Position numbers and translations under genes: made by a program. Under the pieces are notes generated by a model, which was given only the letters and a program-made list of their open reading frames with translations, did no database searches and was not told where the DNA came from. From Brevibacterium sp. CS2 (GTDB lineage Bacteria; Actinomycetota; Actinomycetes; Actinomycetales; Brevibacteriaceae), in contig NZ_CP040020.1 in the NCBI RefSeq assembly GCF_005280295.1, forward strand, positions 1,302,001 through 1,366,000: a stretch of 64,000 nucleotides of DNA, in the 5' to 3' direction. This document shows, piece by piece, positions 26,597 through 35,860 of this stretch. Position 1 is the stretch's first letter. The number at the start of each line of letters is the position of its first letter.

Positions 26597-28737
26597 GCGC
26601 GGTCCACCGCCCGGCGCCGGTGGTGCCGGCGGATGAGCTCGGACTGGTAGTCGGTGAGCGGCTCCCCGTCCGGGCCGCGCGAATGCCGGGACCAGATCCC
26701 ACCGGCGCCCAGGTGGAACGAGGAGGTGGTCGGGGCGAACGCGAGGTCGAACAGGCCGTCGACCTCCGCGATGTGCTCGGCGGCGGACAGCCGTACGAGC
26801 GCCTCGATCCGGCGGTCGAGGTTGCGGTGCATGAGGTCGGCCGAGCCGATGTAGGCGACCATCCGGTCGCCGGTGCCGAACACGAAGATCCGCGAGTGCT
26901 CGAGGTAGCGGCCGAGGATCGAGCGCACCGTGATGTTCTCGCTCAGCCCCGGGATCCCGGGGCGGATGGCGCAGATGCCGCGCACGAACAGCTCGATCCG
27001 CACCCCGGCCCGCGAGGCGAGGTACAGGGCATCGATGATCGGCTCGTCGACGATCGAGTTGACCTTGATCCGGATCCGCCCCTCACGCCCGGCCCGGGCG
27101 TGTTCGGTCTCGGACTCGATGAGCTCGATGAGGCCCGCGCGGACCCGGTTGGGGGCGACGAGGAGCCGGGAGTAGTCGGCGTGCGGGGCGTAGCCGGAGA
27201 GCTGGTTGAAGAGCTTGGTGAGGTCCTGGCCGACCTCCGGGTCGCGGGTGAGCAGTCCGAAGTCCTCGTACCCGCGGGCCGTCTTGGGGTGGTAGTTCCC
27301 GGTGCCCACGTGGCAGTAGCGCACGAGTCCGGTGGATTCCTGGCGGATGACGAGGCAGAGCTTCGCGTGGGTCTTGAGGCCGACGATGCCGTAGACCACG
27401 TGCACGCCGGCGCGCTCGAGCTTGCGCGCCCAGGTGATGTTCGCCTCCTCGTCGAAGCGCGCCTTGATCTCGACGACCGCGAGCACCTGCTTGCCGGCCT
27501 GGGCGGCGTCGACGAGCGCGTCGATGATCGGGGAGTCGCCCGAGGTGCGGTAGAGGGTCTGCTTGATCGCGAGCACCTTGGGGTCCGCGGCCGCCTGCTC
27601 GAGGAACGCCTGGACGCTCGTGGAGAACGAGTCGTAGGGGTGGTGGAGGAGGATGTCGCGCTCGCTCACCGCCTCGAAGATGTCGACCTGCTCGGAGGTC
27701 TCCGCCCGCGACAGGTCCCGGTTCATCGCCGGGACCGCCTTGGGGAAGTGGAGATCGTCGCGGCTGATGTCGGTGATCTCGGACAGTCCGCGGAGATCGA
27801 GCGGGGTGGGCAGCTCGTAGATCTCGGATTCGTCGATGCCGAGCTCGCGGGTGAGGATCTCGCGCACCCGCGGGTGGAGGTCGTCGGTCACCTCGAGGCG
27901 CACGGCCGGTCCGAAGCGGCGGCGCAGCAGCTCCTTCTCGAGGGCCTTGAGGAGGTTCTCCGCGTCGTCCTCCTCGACCTCGACGTCCTCGTTGCGGGTG
28001 ACCCGGAACAGCGAGTGGTCGACGATCTCCATGCCCTCGAACAGCCGGTCGAGGTGAGCGGCGATGATCTCCTCGAGCGCGATGAACCGCGCCGGGAACT
28101 CCGGGCTCACCTGCCGGGAGTCCGCGGTCTCCGAGACGTTGATGAACCGGGGCAGCACCTGCGGGACCTTGACCCGGGCGAACAGCTCCGCCCCGGACTG
28201 CGGGTGCCGCAGCAGCACGCCGAGGTTGAGCGAGAGTCCGGAGATATAGGGGAAGGGGTGCGCGGGGTCGACGGCGAGCGGGGTGAGGACGGGGAACACG
28301 CGGGACTCGAAGAACTCGTCGACCTTCGCCCGCTCGTCGGCGGTGAGGTCGGCGATCGACACGGAGAAGATCCCCTCGGCGTCGAGCTTGGGGCCGATGT
28401 CGGTCTTGAGCAGCTCGGAGTGGCGCTCCATGAGGACGTGCGCGTGCTTGCCGAGCGAGCGCATGACGGCCCGCGGCTGGGCGCCGGTGATCGACGGCAC
28501 AGCGAGCCCGGTGGCGATCCGGCGCTTGAGGCCGGCGACGCGGACCATGAAGAACTCGTCGAGGTTGGACGCGAAGATGCTGAGGAAGTTCGCCCGCTCG
28601 AGGAGCGGGATCGAGGTGTCGGCGGCGAGCTCGAGGACCCGCTCGTTGAACGCCAGCCAGCTGAGCTCGCGATCGAGGAACCGGTCGGGCGGAGCGGGCA
28701 GCTCGTGCTCGAGCCCGAAGGTCGATACGTCGTACAT
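26593..28737 (-). CDS. ppk: Polyphosphate kinase 1
   Basis: A 714-residue enzyme that reversibly polymerises the gamma-phosphate of ATP into polyphosphate. Domain N begins [22 protein letters not shown]. The catalytic domains contain the autophosphorylated histidine in [15 protein letters not shown] and the second conserved histidine region in [37 protein letters not shown] and the [13 protein letters not shown] stretch are also canonical. Length is usual. The ATG at 28737 abuts the mshD stop without a gap. Its place beside the pst operon fits a phosphate-storage role. Confidence 0.96.
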   Translation of the reverse strand: MYDVSTFGLEHELPAPPDRFLDRELSWLAFNERVLELAADTSIPLLERANFLSIFASNLDEFFMVRVAGLKRRIATGLAVPSITGAQPRAVMRSLGKHAHVLMERHSELLKTDIGPKLDAEGIFSVSIADLTADERAKVDEFFESRVFPVLTPLAVDPAHPFPYISGLSLNLGVLLRHPQSGAELFARVKVPQVLPRFINVSETADSRQVSPEFPARFIALEEIIAAHLDRLFEGMEIVDHSLFRVTRNEDVEVEEDDAENLLKALEKELLRRRFGPAVRLEVTDDLHPRVREILTRELGIDESEIYELPTPLDLRGLSEITDISRDDLHFPKAVPAMNRDLSRAETSEQVDIFEAVSERDILLHHPYDSFSTSVQAFLEQAAADPKVLAIKQTLYRTSGDSPIIDALVDAAQAGKQVLAVVEIKARFDEEANITWARKLERAGVHVVYGIVGLKTHAKLCLVIRQESTGLVRYCHVGTGNYHPKTARGYEDFGLLTRDPEVGQDLTKLFNQLSGYAPHADYSRLLVAPNRVRAGLIELIESETEHARAGREGRIRIKVNSIVDEPIIDALYLASRAGVRIELFVRGICAIRPGIPGLSENITVRSILGRYLEHSRIFVFGTGDRMVAYIGSADLMHRNLDRRIEALVRLSAAEHIAEVDGLFDLAFAPTTSSFHLGAGGIWSRHSRGPDGEPLTDYQSELIRRHHRRRAVDRA

Positions 28738-29652
28738 TCAGGACTCCTGTGCGGTGGCCGGCGGTGCGTAGCTCACGTGGACGATCGTGTGGACGAAGCC
28801 GAGCGACTCGTAGAGGCGGCGGGCCGGGGTGTTGTCGCTCTCGACGTAGAGCTCGACGACCTCGGCCCCGGAGCCGACGAGGTGGTGCATGCCGGCGACG
28901 GTGAGGGCGCGGCCCACTCCCGAGGCGTGCACGGCGGGGTCGACGCCGATGACGTAGACCTCACCGGTGGCGGCGCCGGAGGGGTGGTCGCGGTGGAGCT
29001 TGGTGTGGTGGAAGCCGATGACTCGGTCCTCGCGCTCGGCGATGAGGACGTCGGCCGGGACGAACCCGGGCGCGGTGACGATCGCGTCGAGATCGGCGCG
29101 CGTCTGCCGGCCCTGTTCGGGGTGCCAGTCGAAGGCGGCGTTGTTCACGCGCAGCCACTCGTCCTCGTCGCCGGGGGCGAACGGGCGGATCGTCACCCCG
29201 GCCGGGGGTGCGGGCGCGGGCAGGTCGAGCTCGGCCACGGGGTCGGTGCGCAGCTGCAGGAGCTCGCGACCGCGGGTGTAGCCGAGCTCGGTGGCGAGGT
29301 GGGCGGCGGCCGGGTGGTCGCCGTGCGACCAGAACCAGGCTGGTTCCTCCGCGGCGGCGAGGGCTGAGTCCATGGTGCGCACGAGGTCCCCGCCGAGTCC
29401 GGTGCCGCGCACGGCCGGGGCCACGGTCGCCTCGGCGGCGCCGCGCTCCCCCGGGGCCGCGGCGACGCCGAAGCCCAGGAGCTCCGCGCCGTCGGTCGCC
29501 GTCCACATCCGGGTGCCGGCGGCGGGCTGTGCGAGCGCCTCGAGGAGCCCGTCGGACAGGGGTGGGGAGCCGTCGGCCCGGGTGGCGGCGGCGAGCAGTG
29601 CGGGCAGGGTGTCCGGTGCGGCGGTCGCGGGGCGGATCTCAGGCGCTGACAT
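28738..29652 (-). CDS. mshD: Mycothiol synthase MshD (GNAT acetyltransferase)
   Basis: A 304-residue tandem-GNAT enzyme that acetylates Cys-GlcN-Ins, the last step of mycothiol synthesis. The N-terminal GNAT half is degenerate (VAPAVRGTGLGGDLVRTM at about 77-94). The C-terminal half has GEVYVIGVDPAVHASGVGRALTV with the acetyl-CoA-binding pattern and LYVESDNTPARRLYESLGF. The ATG at 29652 has GGAGG seven bases upstream. The frame stays open upstream into the GlnR-type regulator, so a single 552-residue frame covers both; see that entry. Neighbouring glnR and mshD are also adjacent in Mycobacterium. Confidence 0.9.
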   Translation of the reverse strand: MSAPEIRPATAAPDTLPALLAAATRADGSPPLSDGLLEALAQPAAGTRMWTATDGAELLGFGVAAAPGERGAAEATVAPAVRGTGLGGDLVRTMDSALAAAEEPAWFWSHGDHPAAAHLATELGYTRGRELLQLRTDPVAELDLPAPAPPAGVTIRPFAPGDEDEWLRVNNAAFDWHPEQGRQTRADLDAIVTAPGFVPADVLIAEREDRVIGFHHTKLHRDHPSGAATGEVYVIGVDPAVHASGVGRALTVAGMHHLVGSGAEVVELYVESDNTPARRLYESLGFVHTIVHVSYAPPATAQES

Positions 29653-30396
29653 CGGTGTCCTCCGGTGAGTGGATGGGGGAGGCGAGGGGCCACGACCGGC
29701 TCGGGGGCCGCCGGGGGGGCTGAAGCGGTATCCGACGTTGCGCACGGTGTGGATCGCGGACTCGAGCTCCGAGCCGAGCTTGGCGCGCAGGCGCCGGATG
29801 TGGACGTCGACGGTGCGCGTGCCCCCGTAGTAGTCGTAGCCCCACACGTCCTGGAGCAGCTGGGCGCGGGTGAAGACGCGGTCGGGGTGCTGGGCGAGGA
29901 ACTTGAGGAGCTCGAACTCCTTGTAGGTGAGGTCGATCGGGCGGCCGGCGACGGAGGCGGTGTAGCTGCCCTCGTCGATGACGAGGGAGCCGGCGACCAC
30001 GGGGGAGTCGGCGGGCTCGCGGGGCACCGCGCGCATCTCCGCCAGGCGCAGGCGGGCGTCGATCTCCGCCGGTCCGGCGGTGGTGAGGACGATGTCGACG
30101 GCGTTCCAGCTCGGATTGGCCGCGGCGAGGCCGCCCTCGGTGAGGACGATGATGAGCGGCAGATCGATGCCCACCGTGGCCAGCCGCGAGGCCATGGTGG
30201 GAGCGAGGCCGAGGTCCCCGGTCGCATCGAGGAGCGCGACGTCGGCCGGTGGGGCGGCGAGCAGGGACGCCGGGTCCGGGCATGCGGAGTGGACGGTGTG
30301 CGGCAGGTAGTCGAGTGCGGGCAGAGCAGCGCAGTCGCGTCCGTGGCCCTCCGGGGCGATGCCCTGGCCCTCCGGGGCGATATGGAGTATGCGCAC
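29653..30396 (-). CDS. glnR: GlnR-type winged-helix response regulator, frame runs into mshD
   Basis: From GTG 30396 the frame encodes an atypical receiver domain and a winged-helix DNA-binding domain. LIIVLTEGGLAAAN and LTTAGPAEIDARLRL are typical of GlnR, the orphan nitrogen regulator of actinobacteria. The OmpR-type effector domain reads TYKEFELLKFLAQHPDRVFT, VWGYDYYGGTRTVDVHIRRL and HTVRNVGYRF. There is no stop after GYRFSPP: reading continues through about 20 Pro/Arg residues into mshD. A C7 run (G7 on the plus strand, 29713-29719) follows GYRF; with C8 the protein would end at a TGA overlapping the mshD start (29639). So this is either a true GlnR-MshD fusion or a one-base deletion. The gene is divergent from 30593. 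Confidence 0.78.
30340..30381 (-). repeat. 21-bp tandem duplication at the glnR N-terminus
   Basis: Two near-identical 21-bp units encode IAPEGQG and IAPEGHG, residues 6-19. The duplication keeps the frame and extends the N-terminus by seven residues relative to one unit. Confidence 0.7.
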
Positions 30397-30592
30397 GCTG
30401 TCGGCACCTCCTGCATCGAACCTGTCCTGGCCCTGGCGAGTATACCGGGCGGCCCGGTCTCCTCACCTGCCGGACCGGCGGGCGGGACGGGTGCGGGAAC
30501 GGTGGCCCGGGTCGAGCGGATCCGGGCTCCGGTGTCGGCGTGCCGACGAGCGCCGAATACCGCCTGCGCCGGCGGTTTGGCAGGATGGGGGG

Positions 30593-31384
30593 ATGATGCG
30601 TTGGATCCGGATCGTGGTCGCCCTGTGCCTGACGGCGGCCCTCGGCGTCTCCATCTACTTCGGCATCATGCCCTTCGCGCTGGCGTGTCTCGTCGTCGTG
30701 GCGGCACTCGCCTACGGCTGGCCCCGCCTCACCGACTCCCCGCAGCCGCGCGCGACCACGCTCATGCTCCTCGTGCTCGGCGTCGTCGGCATGGCCACGG
30801 TGTGGTTCGCCCCCACCGCGCCGTACCTCGACTGGCTGCCGATCGTCGCCGGCGTCGGCCTGCTCTGGGCCTTCGTGCAGAACCTCGTGCGCGGGATCGG
30901 TGCCTCGCACGCGGTCGTCAACGTGTCCGCCCAGGTCGCCGGGCTCGTCATCGTGCTGTCGGCGGCCAGCTGGGTCGGGGCGATCCAGGTGCCCGGGGAC
31001 AAGGAGGCGGTGATCGTCGGCCTCGTCGCGATCCTCCTCGCCCAGGCGGCGACCGTGGTGCCCTGGCCGCCGCGCTACACCTCGCCGCTGGCCCTGCTCC
31101 TGGCCGTGCTCGGCGCCGCCGTGACCGCGACGATCATGGTCGACGGCAGCCTGAACCTGTGGGGCGCGGTGGGCCTCGGCTTCGCCATGGGCCTGCTCGT
31201 CGCCGCGACGGACCGGATCCTCGGCCTCGTCGCCCGCAGCCGCCTGCAGACCCGCGAGCTGCGGAAGGAGCGGCGCCGGGACAAGGCGCGCCTGCTCACC
31301 GTGCAGATGGCACTCGGTGCGGCACCGATCGCGCTCGGCGGGATCGTCGTCTACGTCATCGAGCGGATCCTCCTCTTCCGCTGA
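30593..31384 (+). CDS. Conserved multi-pass membrane protein
   Basis: A 263-residue protein with seven or eight hydrophobic segments (for example RIVVALCLTAALGVSIYFGI; AVIVGLVAILLAQAATVVP) and a basic cytoplasmic segment, RSRLQTRELRKERRRDKARL, before the last helix. I do not recognise a transport or enzyme motif. The ATG at 30593 is close behind CAGGAT and GGGGGG; a second ATG at 30596 is equally possible. It is divergent from the GlnR gene. Confidence 0.75.
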   Translation: MMRWIRIVVALCLTAALGVSIYFGIMPFALACLVVVAALAYGWPRLTDSPQPRATTLMLLVLGVVGMATVWFAPTAPYLDWLPIVAGVGLLWAFVQNLVRGIGASHAVVNVSAQVAGLVIVLSAASWVGAIQVPGDKEAVIVGLVAILLAQAATVVPWPPRYTSPLALLLAVLGAAVTATIMVDGSLNLWGAVGLGFAMGLLVAATDRILGLVARSRLQTRELRKERRRDKARLLTVQMALGAAPIALGGIVVYVIERILLFR

Positions 31385-31555
31385 AGCGCGCGCTACCCGC
31401 TCGAGGTGCGCGCTGCCCGCTGAGGTGCTCTCCAGCACCCCGCTCGAGGTACTCACCGACACCTCGCGGCGCCCGCCCCCGCAGACCGGCGGCGCGCCCC
31501 GTCCCGAGCCTCGTCCGACCTCGGGAGATACCGTGCGCGCGGTGGGGCCGATGGG

Positions 31556-31561
31556 TACAAT
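31556..31561 (+). promoter_or_regulatory. Candidate -10 box for a leaderless transcript
   Basis: TACAAT, a near-perfect -10 hexamer in very GC-rich DNA, ends seven bases before the ATG at 31569. No ribosome-binding site lies between. Confidence 0.55.
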
Positions 31562-31568
31562 GGGCGCC

Positions 31569-31685
31569 ATGGACAACCTCGTGATGCTCGAAATCATCTT
31601 CACCGCGCTCGTCGCGCTCGCCGGTCTCGGTGTTGCCGGGGTGGCCGTCAAGGTCATCACCAACCTCTTCAAGACCCCCCGCTGA
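31569..31685 (+). CDS. Single-helix small membrane protein
   Basis: A 38-residue protein: MDNLVMLEIIFTALVALAG followed by more hydrophobic residues and a basic NLFKTPR tail, so one transmembrane helix with a cytoplasmic end. The strongest support is the TACAAT box placed for a leaderless transcript and the short distance (4 bp) to the nitrobindin gene, with which it would form an operon. Function unknown. Confidence 0.6.
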   Translation: MDNLVMLEIIFTALVALAGLGVAGVAVKVITNLFKTPR

Positions 31686-31689
31686 CCGC

Positions 31690-32292
31690 ATGCCGATCGA
31701 ACTCGACCCGGACCTCCAGCCGGAGCTCGTGCCGCTGTCGTGGCTGCTGGGCTCCTGGGAGGGCGTGGGCGTGGTCGGGTACCCGGGCACCCCGGAGCGG
31801 CAGTTCGGCCAGCGCATCGACTTCGTCGCACCCGCCCGGGCCCCGTTCCTCCACTACACCGCCCAGGCCTGGCTGCTCGACGAGGACGGCCGCCCGGCGG
31901 ACACCCTGACCCTGGAGACCGGGATCTGGCAGCTCGTCCGGCCGCGGCGCGAGTACGACGCCGGCCCCGGCCTCATGGTCCCCACCGAGGAGTCCCCCTT
32001 CACCACGGCGGAATCCGTCGAGGGCCTGCGGGGTGCGGACGGCGACTTCGAGATCGAGGTCGAGATCGCCCACCCGCACGGCGTCATGGAGCTCTACGCC
32101 GGCCGGGTCGCCGGCCCCCGGATCGACCTCGCCACGGATGTCGTCGCCCGCACCGCCACGGCGAAGGAGTACACCGCTTCGACGCGGATGTACGGCCTCG
32201 TCGACGGTGAGCTCATGTGGGCGTGGGACATGGCCGCGCTCGGCCAGGACATCACCACGCACGCTTCGGCCCGCCTCAAGAAGGTCTCCTGA
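31690..32292 (+). CDS. Nitrobindin-like heme-binding beta-barrel protein (DUF1794/FABP-like)
   Basis: A 200-residue protein of the nitrobindin/THAP4 C-terminal family. PLSWLLGSWEGVGVVGYPG at about 15-33 contains the family's GxWxGxG, and the following strands (FGQRIDFVAPARAPFLHYTAQ) fit. The C-terminal stretch TASTRMYGLVDGELMWAWDM contains the region that in homologues holds the proximal histidine (ALGQDITTHASARL; H near residue 193). Mycobacterial nitrobindin isomerises peroxynitrite. The ATG at 31690 is 4 bp after the small membrane gene. Confidence 0.85.
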   Translation: MPIELDPDLQPELVPLSWLLGSWEGVGVVGYPGTPERQFGQRIDFVAPARAPFLHYTAQAWLLDEDGRPADTLTLETGIWQLVRPRREYDAGPGLMVPTEESPFTTAESVEGLRGADGDFEIEVEIAHPHGVMELYAGRVAGPRIDLATDVVARTATAKEYTASTRMYGLVDGELMWAWDMAALGQDITTHASARLKKVS

Positions 32293-33011
32293 TCCCCTCC
32301 TCGGAGATCGGCGCTCGTCCGGCTCGCCGGGCGCGCACCCGCGCGGTCGCCCTCGTCCTCGCCGTCGTCCTGCTCGCACTCCTCGCGTTCGCGGCCCTGA
32401 CCACGGTCCGGGTCAACGCGCTCATCGGCCATCTCGAGGCCGCCTCGGCCGCCGCCGAGGACTACATGATGGCCCTCGCCGAGGATCCTGCGGCGCTGCC
32501 CGGCCACCTCGACCGCGCCCGGTCCGAGCTCGATCAGGCCGAGGCGGAGCTCGCCGAGGTGCCGCTCGCCCAGCTCACCGCCGTCCCCTGGCTGGGCCGC
32601 AACCTCACCGCCACCGCGACCGCCGTGGACCAGATGCAGGTCCTCACCGAGGAGGTCGCCCCCGTCCTCAGCGACGCCGCCGTGCTCCTCGACTTCGAGA
32701 CGCTGCGCCTGCGCGACCCGGGCAGTACGGTGGGCGAATGGCGCACGACGATCGAGGACTCGGTGGACGTCATCCGGGCCGCCCCCGGCGCGATCGATCG
32801 GCTGGGCGAGGTGCGCACGGCGATCTCGGAGATCGACACCGACGGCCTGCTGCCGGCGGTGCGCGATGCGATCGAGGAGCTCGAGCTCGCCCTCGACGGC
32901 GCCTACGGCCGGGTGGCGCCGGTCCGCAAGACCTTCAGCGATCTGCAGGAGCGGGTCCGGGACGGGATCGAGAACTTCGATCTCCTCGACCTCATCCGCA
33001 ACCTCGTGTGA
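32289..33011 (+). CDS. Exported or anchored protein resembling the DUF4012 N-terminal region; CTG start
   Basis: About 240 residues. Basic residues (RRARTRAV) precede one long hydrophobic helix, then a helical extracytoplasmic region containing LAQLTAVPWLGRNLTATATAVDQM, which resembles the VPWLGPN-like part of DUF4012 proteins; the rest of that family is absent. No ATG, GTG or TTG lies in frame near the expected start. CTG at 32289 overlaps the nitrobindin stop as CTGA and has AAGAAGG upstream, so a coupled CTG start is preferred. The alternative is GTG 32217, deep within nitrobindin. Confidence 0.65.
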   Translation: MIPSSEIGARPARRARTRAVALVLAVVLLALLAFAALTTVRVNALIGHLEAASAAAEDYMMALAEDPAALPGHLDRARSELDQAEAELAEVPLAQLTAVPWLGRNLTATATAVDQMQVLTEEVAPVLSDAAVLLDFETLRLRDPGSTVGEWRTTIEDSVDVIRAAPGAIDRLGEVRTAISEIDTDGLLPAVRDAIEELELALDGAYGRVAPVRKTFSDLQERVRDGIENFDLLDLIRNLV

Positions 33012-33119
33012 GCACCCCGGTGCGACACCCCGCAGCGAGACCGAGAGGAGCACGACGATGACCCAGAACCCCGCCGCCCCCCCGAGGAGCGCGAGCCCCG
33101 AGCCCCGACCGGTGCGCAG

Positions 33120-34313
33120 GTGCCGCAGGCCGAGGCGCCGGCTCCCGCTCCCGTGCTGCCCAACGTCCTGCGCTTCCCACGCTCGAGCGCCGTCATGGGG
33201 GAGGGCGCGCACGCCGGGGAGGTCGCCCACTTCGGCGGCCCGCTGCGCGAGCAGCGCCTGCTCGCGCAGGGTCGCGCGGTCGCGGACCTCCAGGCCGTCC
33301 GCGTCCTCACCCTGACCGGGCCCGACGCCCTCAGCTGGCTCAATTCGCTCACCACGCAGAAGATCGACACCCTGCGCCCCGGACAGTCGACGGAGACCCT
33401 CGTGCTCTCGCCCACCGGGCACATCGAGCACTGGCTGCGCATCCACGACGACGGGGAGCGCCTGTGGCTGCTCACCGACGGGGACGCCGCGGCCGCGCTC
33501 GGCTTCCTCGAGTCGATGAAGTTCATGATGCGCGTCGAGCTCGCCGACGTCTCCGCCGACTACCAGTGCCTGGGCTTCGACGCAGCCCGCCTCGAAGCCG
33601 CGCCCGCCTCGGCCGCGGTGCCCGGCGGCCTGCCCGCGGCGATCGTGTGGGCCGACCCGTGGCCGGAGATCGGTGAGGGCTCGGCCTCCTACGCCGCGCT
33701 CGACCTCGGAATGCCCGTGGCCTCGCCGGAGCACCCCGGCGGTGAGCACGCGTTCCGGATCGCGGTGTGCGACCGGGCCGCGCTCGCGGACTGGGACCCG
33801 GCCGCCGCCGGCCTCGAGGTCGTCGGCCGCGACGCCTGGGAGGCGCTGCGGATCGAGGCCTGGCGGCCCGGTCTGCCCGAGGTCGACCACAAGTCGCTCG
33901 TCGGCGAGCTCGACGTGCTCCGCACCGCCGTCCACCTCGCGAAGGGCTGCTACCGCGGTCAGGAGGCCGTCGCGCGGATCCACAACCTCGGACAGCCGCC
34001 CCGGCGCCTCGTGTTCCTCCACCTCGACGGCTCCGCCCACGCCCTGCCGGCCCCTGATGCCGAGGTGCGCGCGGAGGTCCGCGGTGCGGTGCGCGCGGTG
34101 GGACGGATCACCTCGGCCGCCCTCCACCACGAGCTGGGTCCGATCGCGCTCGCCCTCGTCAAGCGCAGCCTGCCGGTCGACGAGCAGCTGCTCGTCGAGG
34201 TCGACGGCGGAGAGGTCATCACTGCGGCCCCCGAGCCGATCGTCGCCGCGCAGCGGGAGAACCGGTCGGGTGTGCCGAAGATCAACCGGGACGTCGACCA
34301 GCGCCACCGCTGA
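33120..34313 (+). CDS. ygfZ: YgfZ/GcvT folate-binding protein, start probably disrupted
   Basis: The frame encodes a YgfZ protein of up to 397 residues, involved in tetrahydrofolate-dependent repair or assembly of Fe-S clusters. VLTLTGPDALSWLNSLTTQ starts the GcvT-like fold, and the diagnostic KGCYRGQEAVARIHNLG contains the invariant cysteine. A good start, ATG 33058 with AGGAG seven bases upstream, is out of frame by one base; a C7 run at 33077-33083 lies between. With C8 the ATG would read MTQNPAAPPEEREP and join this frame. As given, translation would need GTG 33120, which has no ribosome-binding site, or another internal start. Confidence 0.82.
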   Translation: MPQAEAPAPAPVLPNVLRFPRSSAVMGEGAHAGEVAHFGGPLREQRLLAQGRAVADLQAVRVLTLTGPDALSWLNSLTTQKIDTLRPGQSTETLVLSPTGHIEHWLRIHDDGERLWLLTDGDAAAALGFLESMKFMMRVELADVSADYQCLGFDAARLEAAPASAAVPGGLPAAIVWADPWPEIGEGSASYAALDLGMPVASPEHPGGEHAFRIAVCDRAALADWDPAAAGLEVVGRDAWEALRIEAWRPGLPEVDHKSLVGELDVLRTAVHLAKGCYRGQEAVARIHNLGQPPRRLVFLHLDGSAHALPAPDAEVRAEVRGAVRAVGRITSAALHHELGPIALALVKRSLPVDEQLLVEVDGGEVITAAPEPIVAAQRENRSGVPKINRDVDQRHR

Positions 34314-34342
34314 GACACGGTGCCGGGAGTCGACGCGGCCGC

Positions 34343-34362
34343 CGGGTGATCATCGTCACCCG
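34343..34362 (+). terminator. Weak hairpin after ygfZ
   Basis: CGGGTGA pairs with TCACCCG over a six-base loop, 30 bp past the ygfZ stop. The stem is short and there is no U-run. Confidence 0.35.
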
Positions 34363-34465
34363 CTCGGCGTGGGGCGCGAGCAGGCGTCCGGTCGGTTCGG
34401 GACCGGGCACCCCGCCCCGTCTCGCGGCAGGGTGCCGGGGTATGACAACCCTGCCGGAATGGGTC

Positions 34466-34471
34466 TAATGT
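34466..34471 (+). promoter_or_regulatory. Candidate -10 box for a leaderless gabT transcript
   Basis: TAATGT (overlapping TCTAAT) ends seven bases before the ATG at 34479; the interval has no ribosome-binding site. Confidence 0.45.
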
Positions 34472-34478
34472 GCCCAGT

Positions 34479-35843
34479 ATGAGCACCTCAGAGCTGGGCG
34501 GCACCGCGCTGCCGCAGGAACGCAGAATCGTCACCGAGATCCCCGGCCCCAGGTCGCAGGAGATCGAGGCCCGTCGCACCAAGGCCGTCGCGGCCGGTGT
34601 CGCCTCGAGCCTGCCGGCCTATGTGGTCGCCGCCGGCGGCGGCATCCTCAAGGACGCCGACGGCAACCAGATCATCGACCTCGGCTCCGGCATCGCCGTG
34701 ACCACGGTCGGCAACTCGAACCCGCGGGTCGTCGAGCGGGCCGCCGCGCAGCTGTCGGCCTTCACCCACACCTGCTTCATGGTCAACCCGTACGAGGGCT
34801 ACATCGAGCTCGCGGAGAAGCTCAACGCGCTCACCCCGGGCGGCTTCGACAAGCGCACCGTGCTGCTGAACTCCGGTGCGGAGGCGGTGGAGAACGCGGT
34901 GAAGATCGCCCGCGCCCACACCGGTCGCGACGCCGTCGTCGTGTTCGACCACGCCTACCACGGCCGGACGAACCTCACCATGGCGATGACCGCGAAGGCC
35001 CATCCCTACAAGGCGGGCTTCGGCCCGTTCGCCGGCGAAGTCTACCGCGCCCCGATGTCCTACCCCTACCGCGACAACGACGCGGCCGGCACCAAGGTGT
35101 CCGGTGAGGACGCGGCGACGCGCGTGATGACGATGATCGACAAGCAGATCGGCGCGGACAACGTCGCGGCGCTCGTCATCGAGCCGATCCAGGGCGAGGG
35201 CGGCTTCATCGTCCCGGCCGAGGGCTTCCTCCCCGCGCTCGTCGAGTACGCGCGCGCCAACGGCATCGTGTTCGTCGCCGACGAGGTGCAGGCCGGTTTC
35301 GCCCGCACCGGGAAGATGTTCGCCAGCGAGTGGGAGGGCATCGAGCCCGACCTCGTCACCACCGCCAAGGGCATCGCTGGCGGTCTGCCGCTGTCGGCCG
35401 TGACCGGCCGCGCGGAGATCATCGACTCGGTGGGCGCCGGCGGACTCGGCGGCACCTACGGCGGCAACCCGACCGCGGTCGCCGCGGCCCTCGGCGCGAT
35501 CGAGGCCTACGAGCAGGACGACCTCGTCGCCCGCGCGCTGCAGATCGGGGAGATCATCACCGAGCGCGTGGTGCGCCTGCAGACCGAGCACCCGGAGGTC
35601 GGCGACATCCGCGGCCGCGGTGCGATGCAGGCGATCGAGCTCGTCGCCAGGGATTCGATCGAGCCCAATCCGGACCTCGCGAAAGCCGTGGCGGCGTACG
35701 CGGCGAAGAACGCCGTGCTCGTGCTCGTCACCGGCACCTTCGGCAACGTGCTCCGCTTCCTCCCGCCGCTGACCATCAGCGACGAGCTCCTCAACGAGGC
35801 CTTCGACGTCCTCGAGGAGGCCTTCGCCGACGCCCTCGGCTGA
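34479..35843 (+). CDS. gabT: 4-aminobutyrate aminotransferase
   Basis: A 454-residue class III PLP enzyme that transfers the amino group of GABA to 2-oxoglutarate. NSGAEAVENAVKIARAHTGR and VVVFDHAYHGRTNLTMAMTAK bind the cofactor phosphate, FVADEVQAGFARTGKMFA has the PLP-ring aspartate, and TAKGIAGGLPLSAVTGR has the Schiff-base lysine (about K297). GGTYGGNPTAVAAAL is typical of GabT. Start ATG 34479 is preferred over GTG 34470 because of the TAATGT box. No succinate-semialdehyde dehydrogenase is adjacent. Palindromic repeat F1 follows 18 bp after the stop. Confidence 0.92.
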   Translation: MSTSELGGTALPQERRIVTEIPGPRSQEIEARRTKAVAAGVASSLPAYVVAAGGGILKDADGNQIIDLGSGIAVTTVGNSNPRVVERAAAQLSAFTHTCFMVNPYEGYIELAEKLNALTPGGFDKRTVLLNSGAEAVENAVKIARAHTGRDAVVVFDHAYHGRTNLTMAMTAKAHPYKAGFGPFAGEVYRAPMSYPYRDNDAAGTKVSGEDAATRVMTMIDKQIGADNVAALVIEPIQGEGGFIVPAEGFLPALVEYARANGIVFVADEVQAGFARTGKMFASEWEGIEPDLVTTAKGIAGGLPLSAVTGRAEIIDSVGAGGLGGTYGGNPTAVAAALGAIEAYEQDDLVARALQIGEIITERVVRLQTEHPEVGDIRGRGAMQAIELVARDSIEPNPDLAKAVAAYAAKNAVLVLVTGTFGNVLRFLPPLTISDELLNEAFDVLEEAFADALG

Positions 35844-35860
35844 GCCCGCCCCGCACCGCC

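Noticed and set aside
26620..29367. A 915-codon plus-strand frame opposite ppk and mshD
   Set aside because: Antisense shadow of ppk, rich in Val/Asp/Glu/Gly with no domain pattern, as expected opposite high-GC genes.
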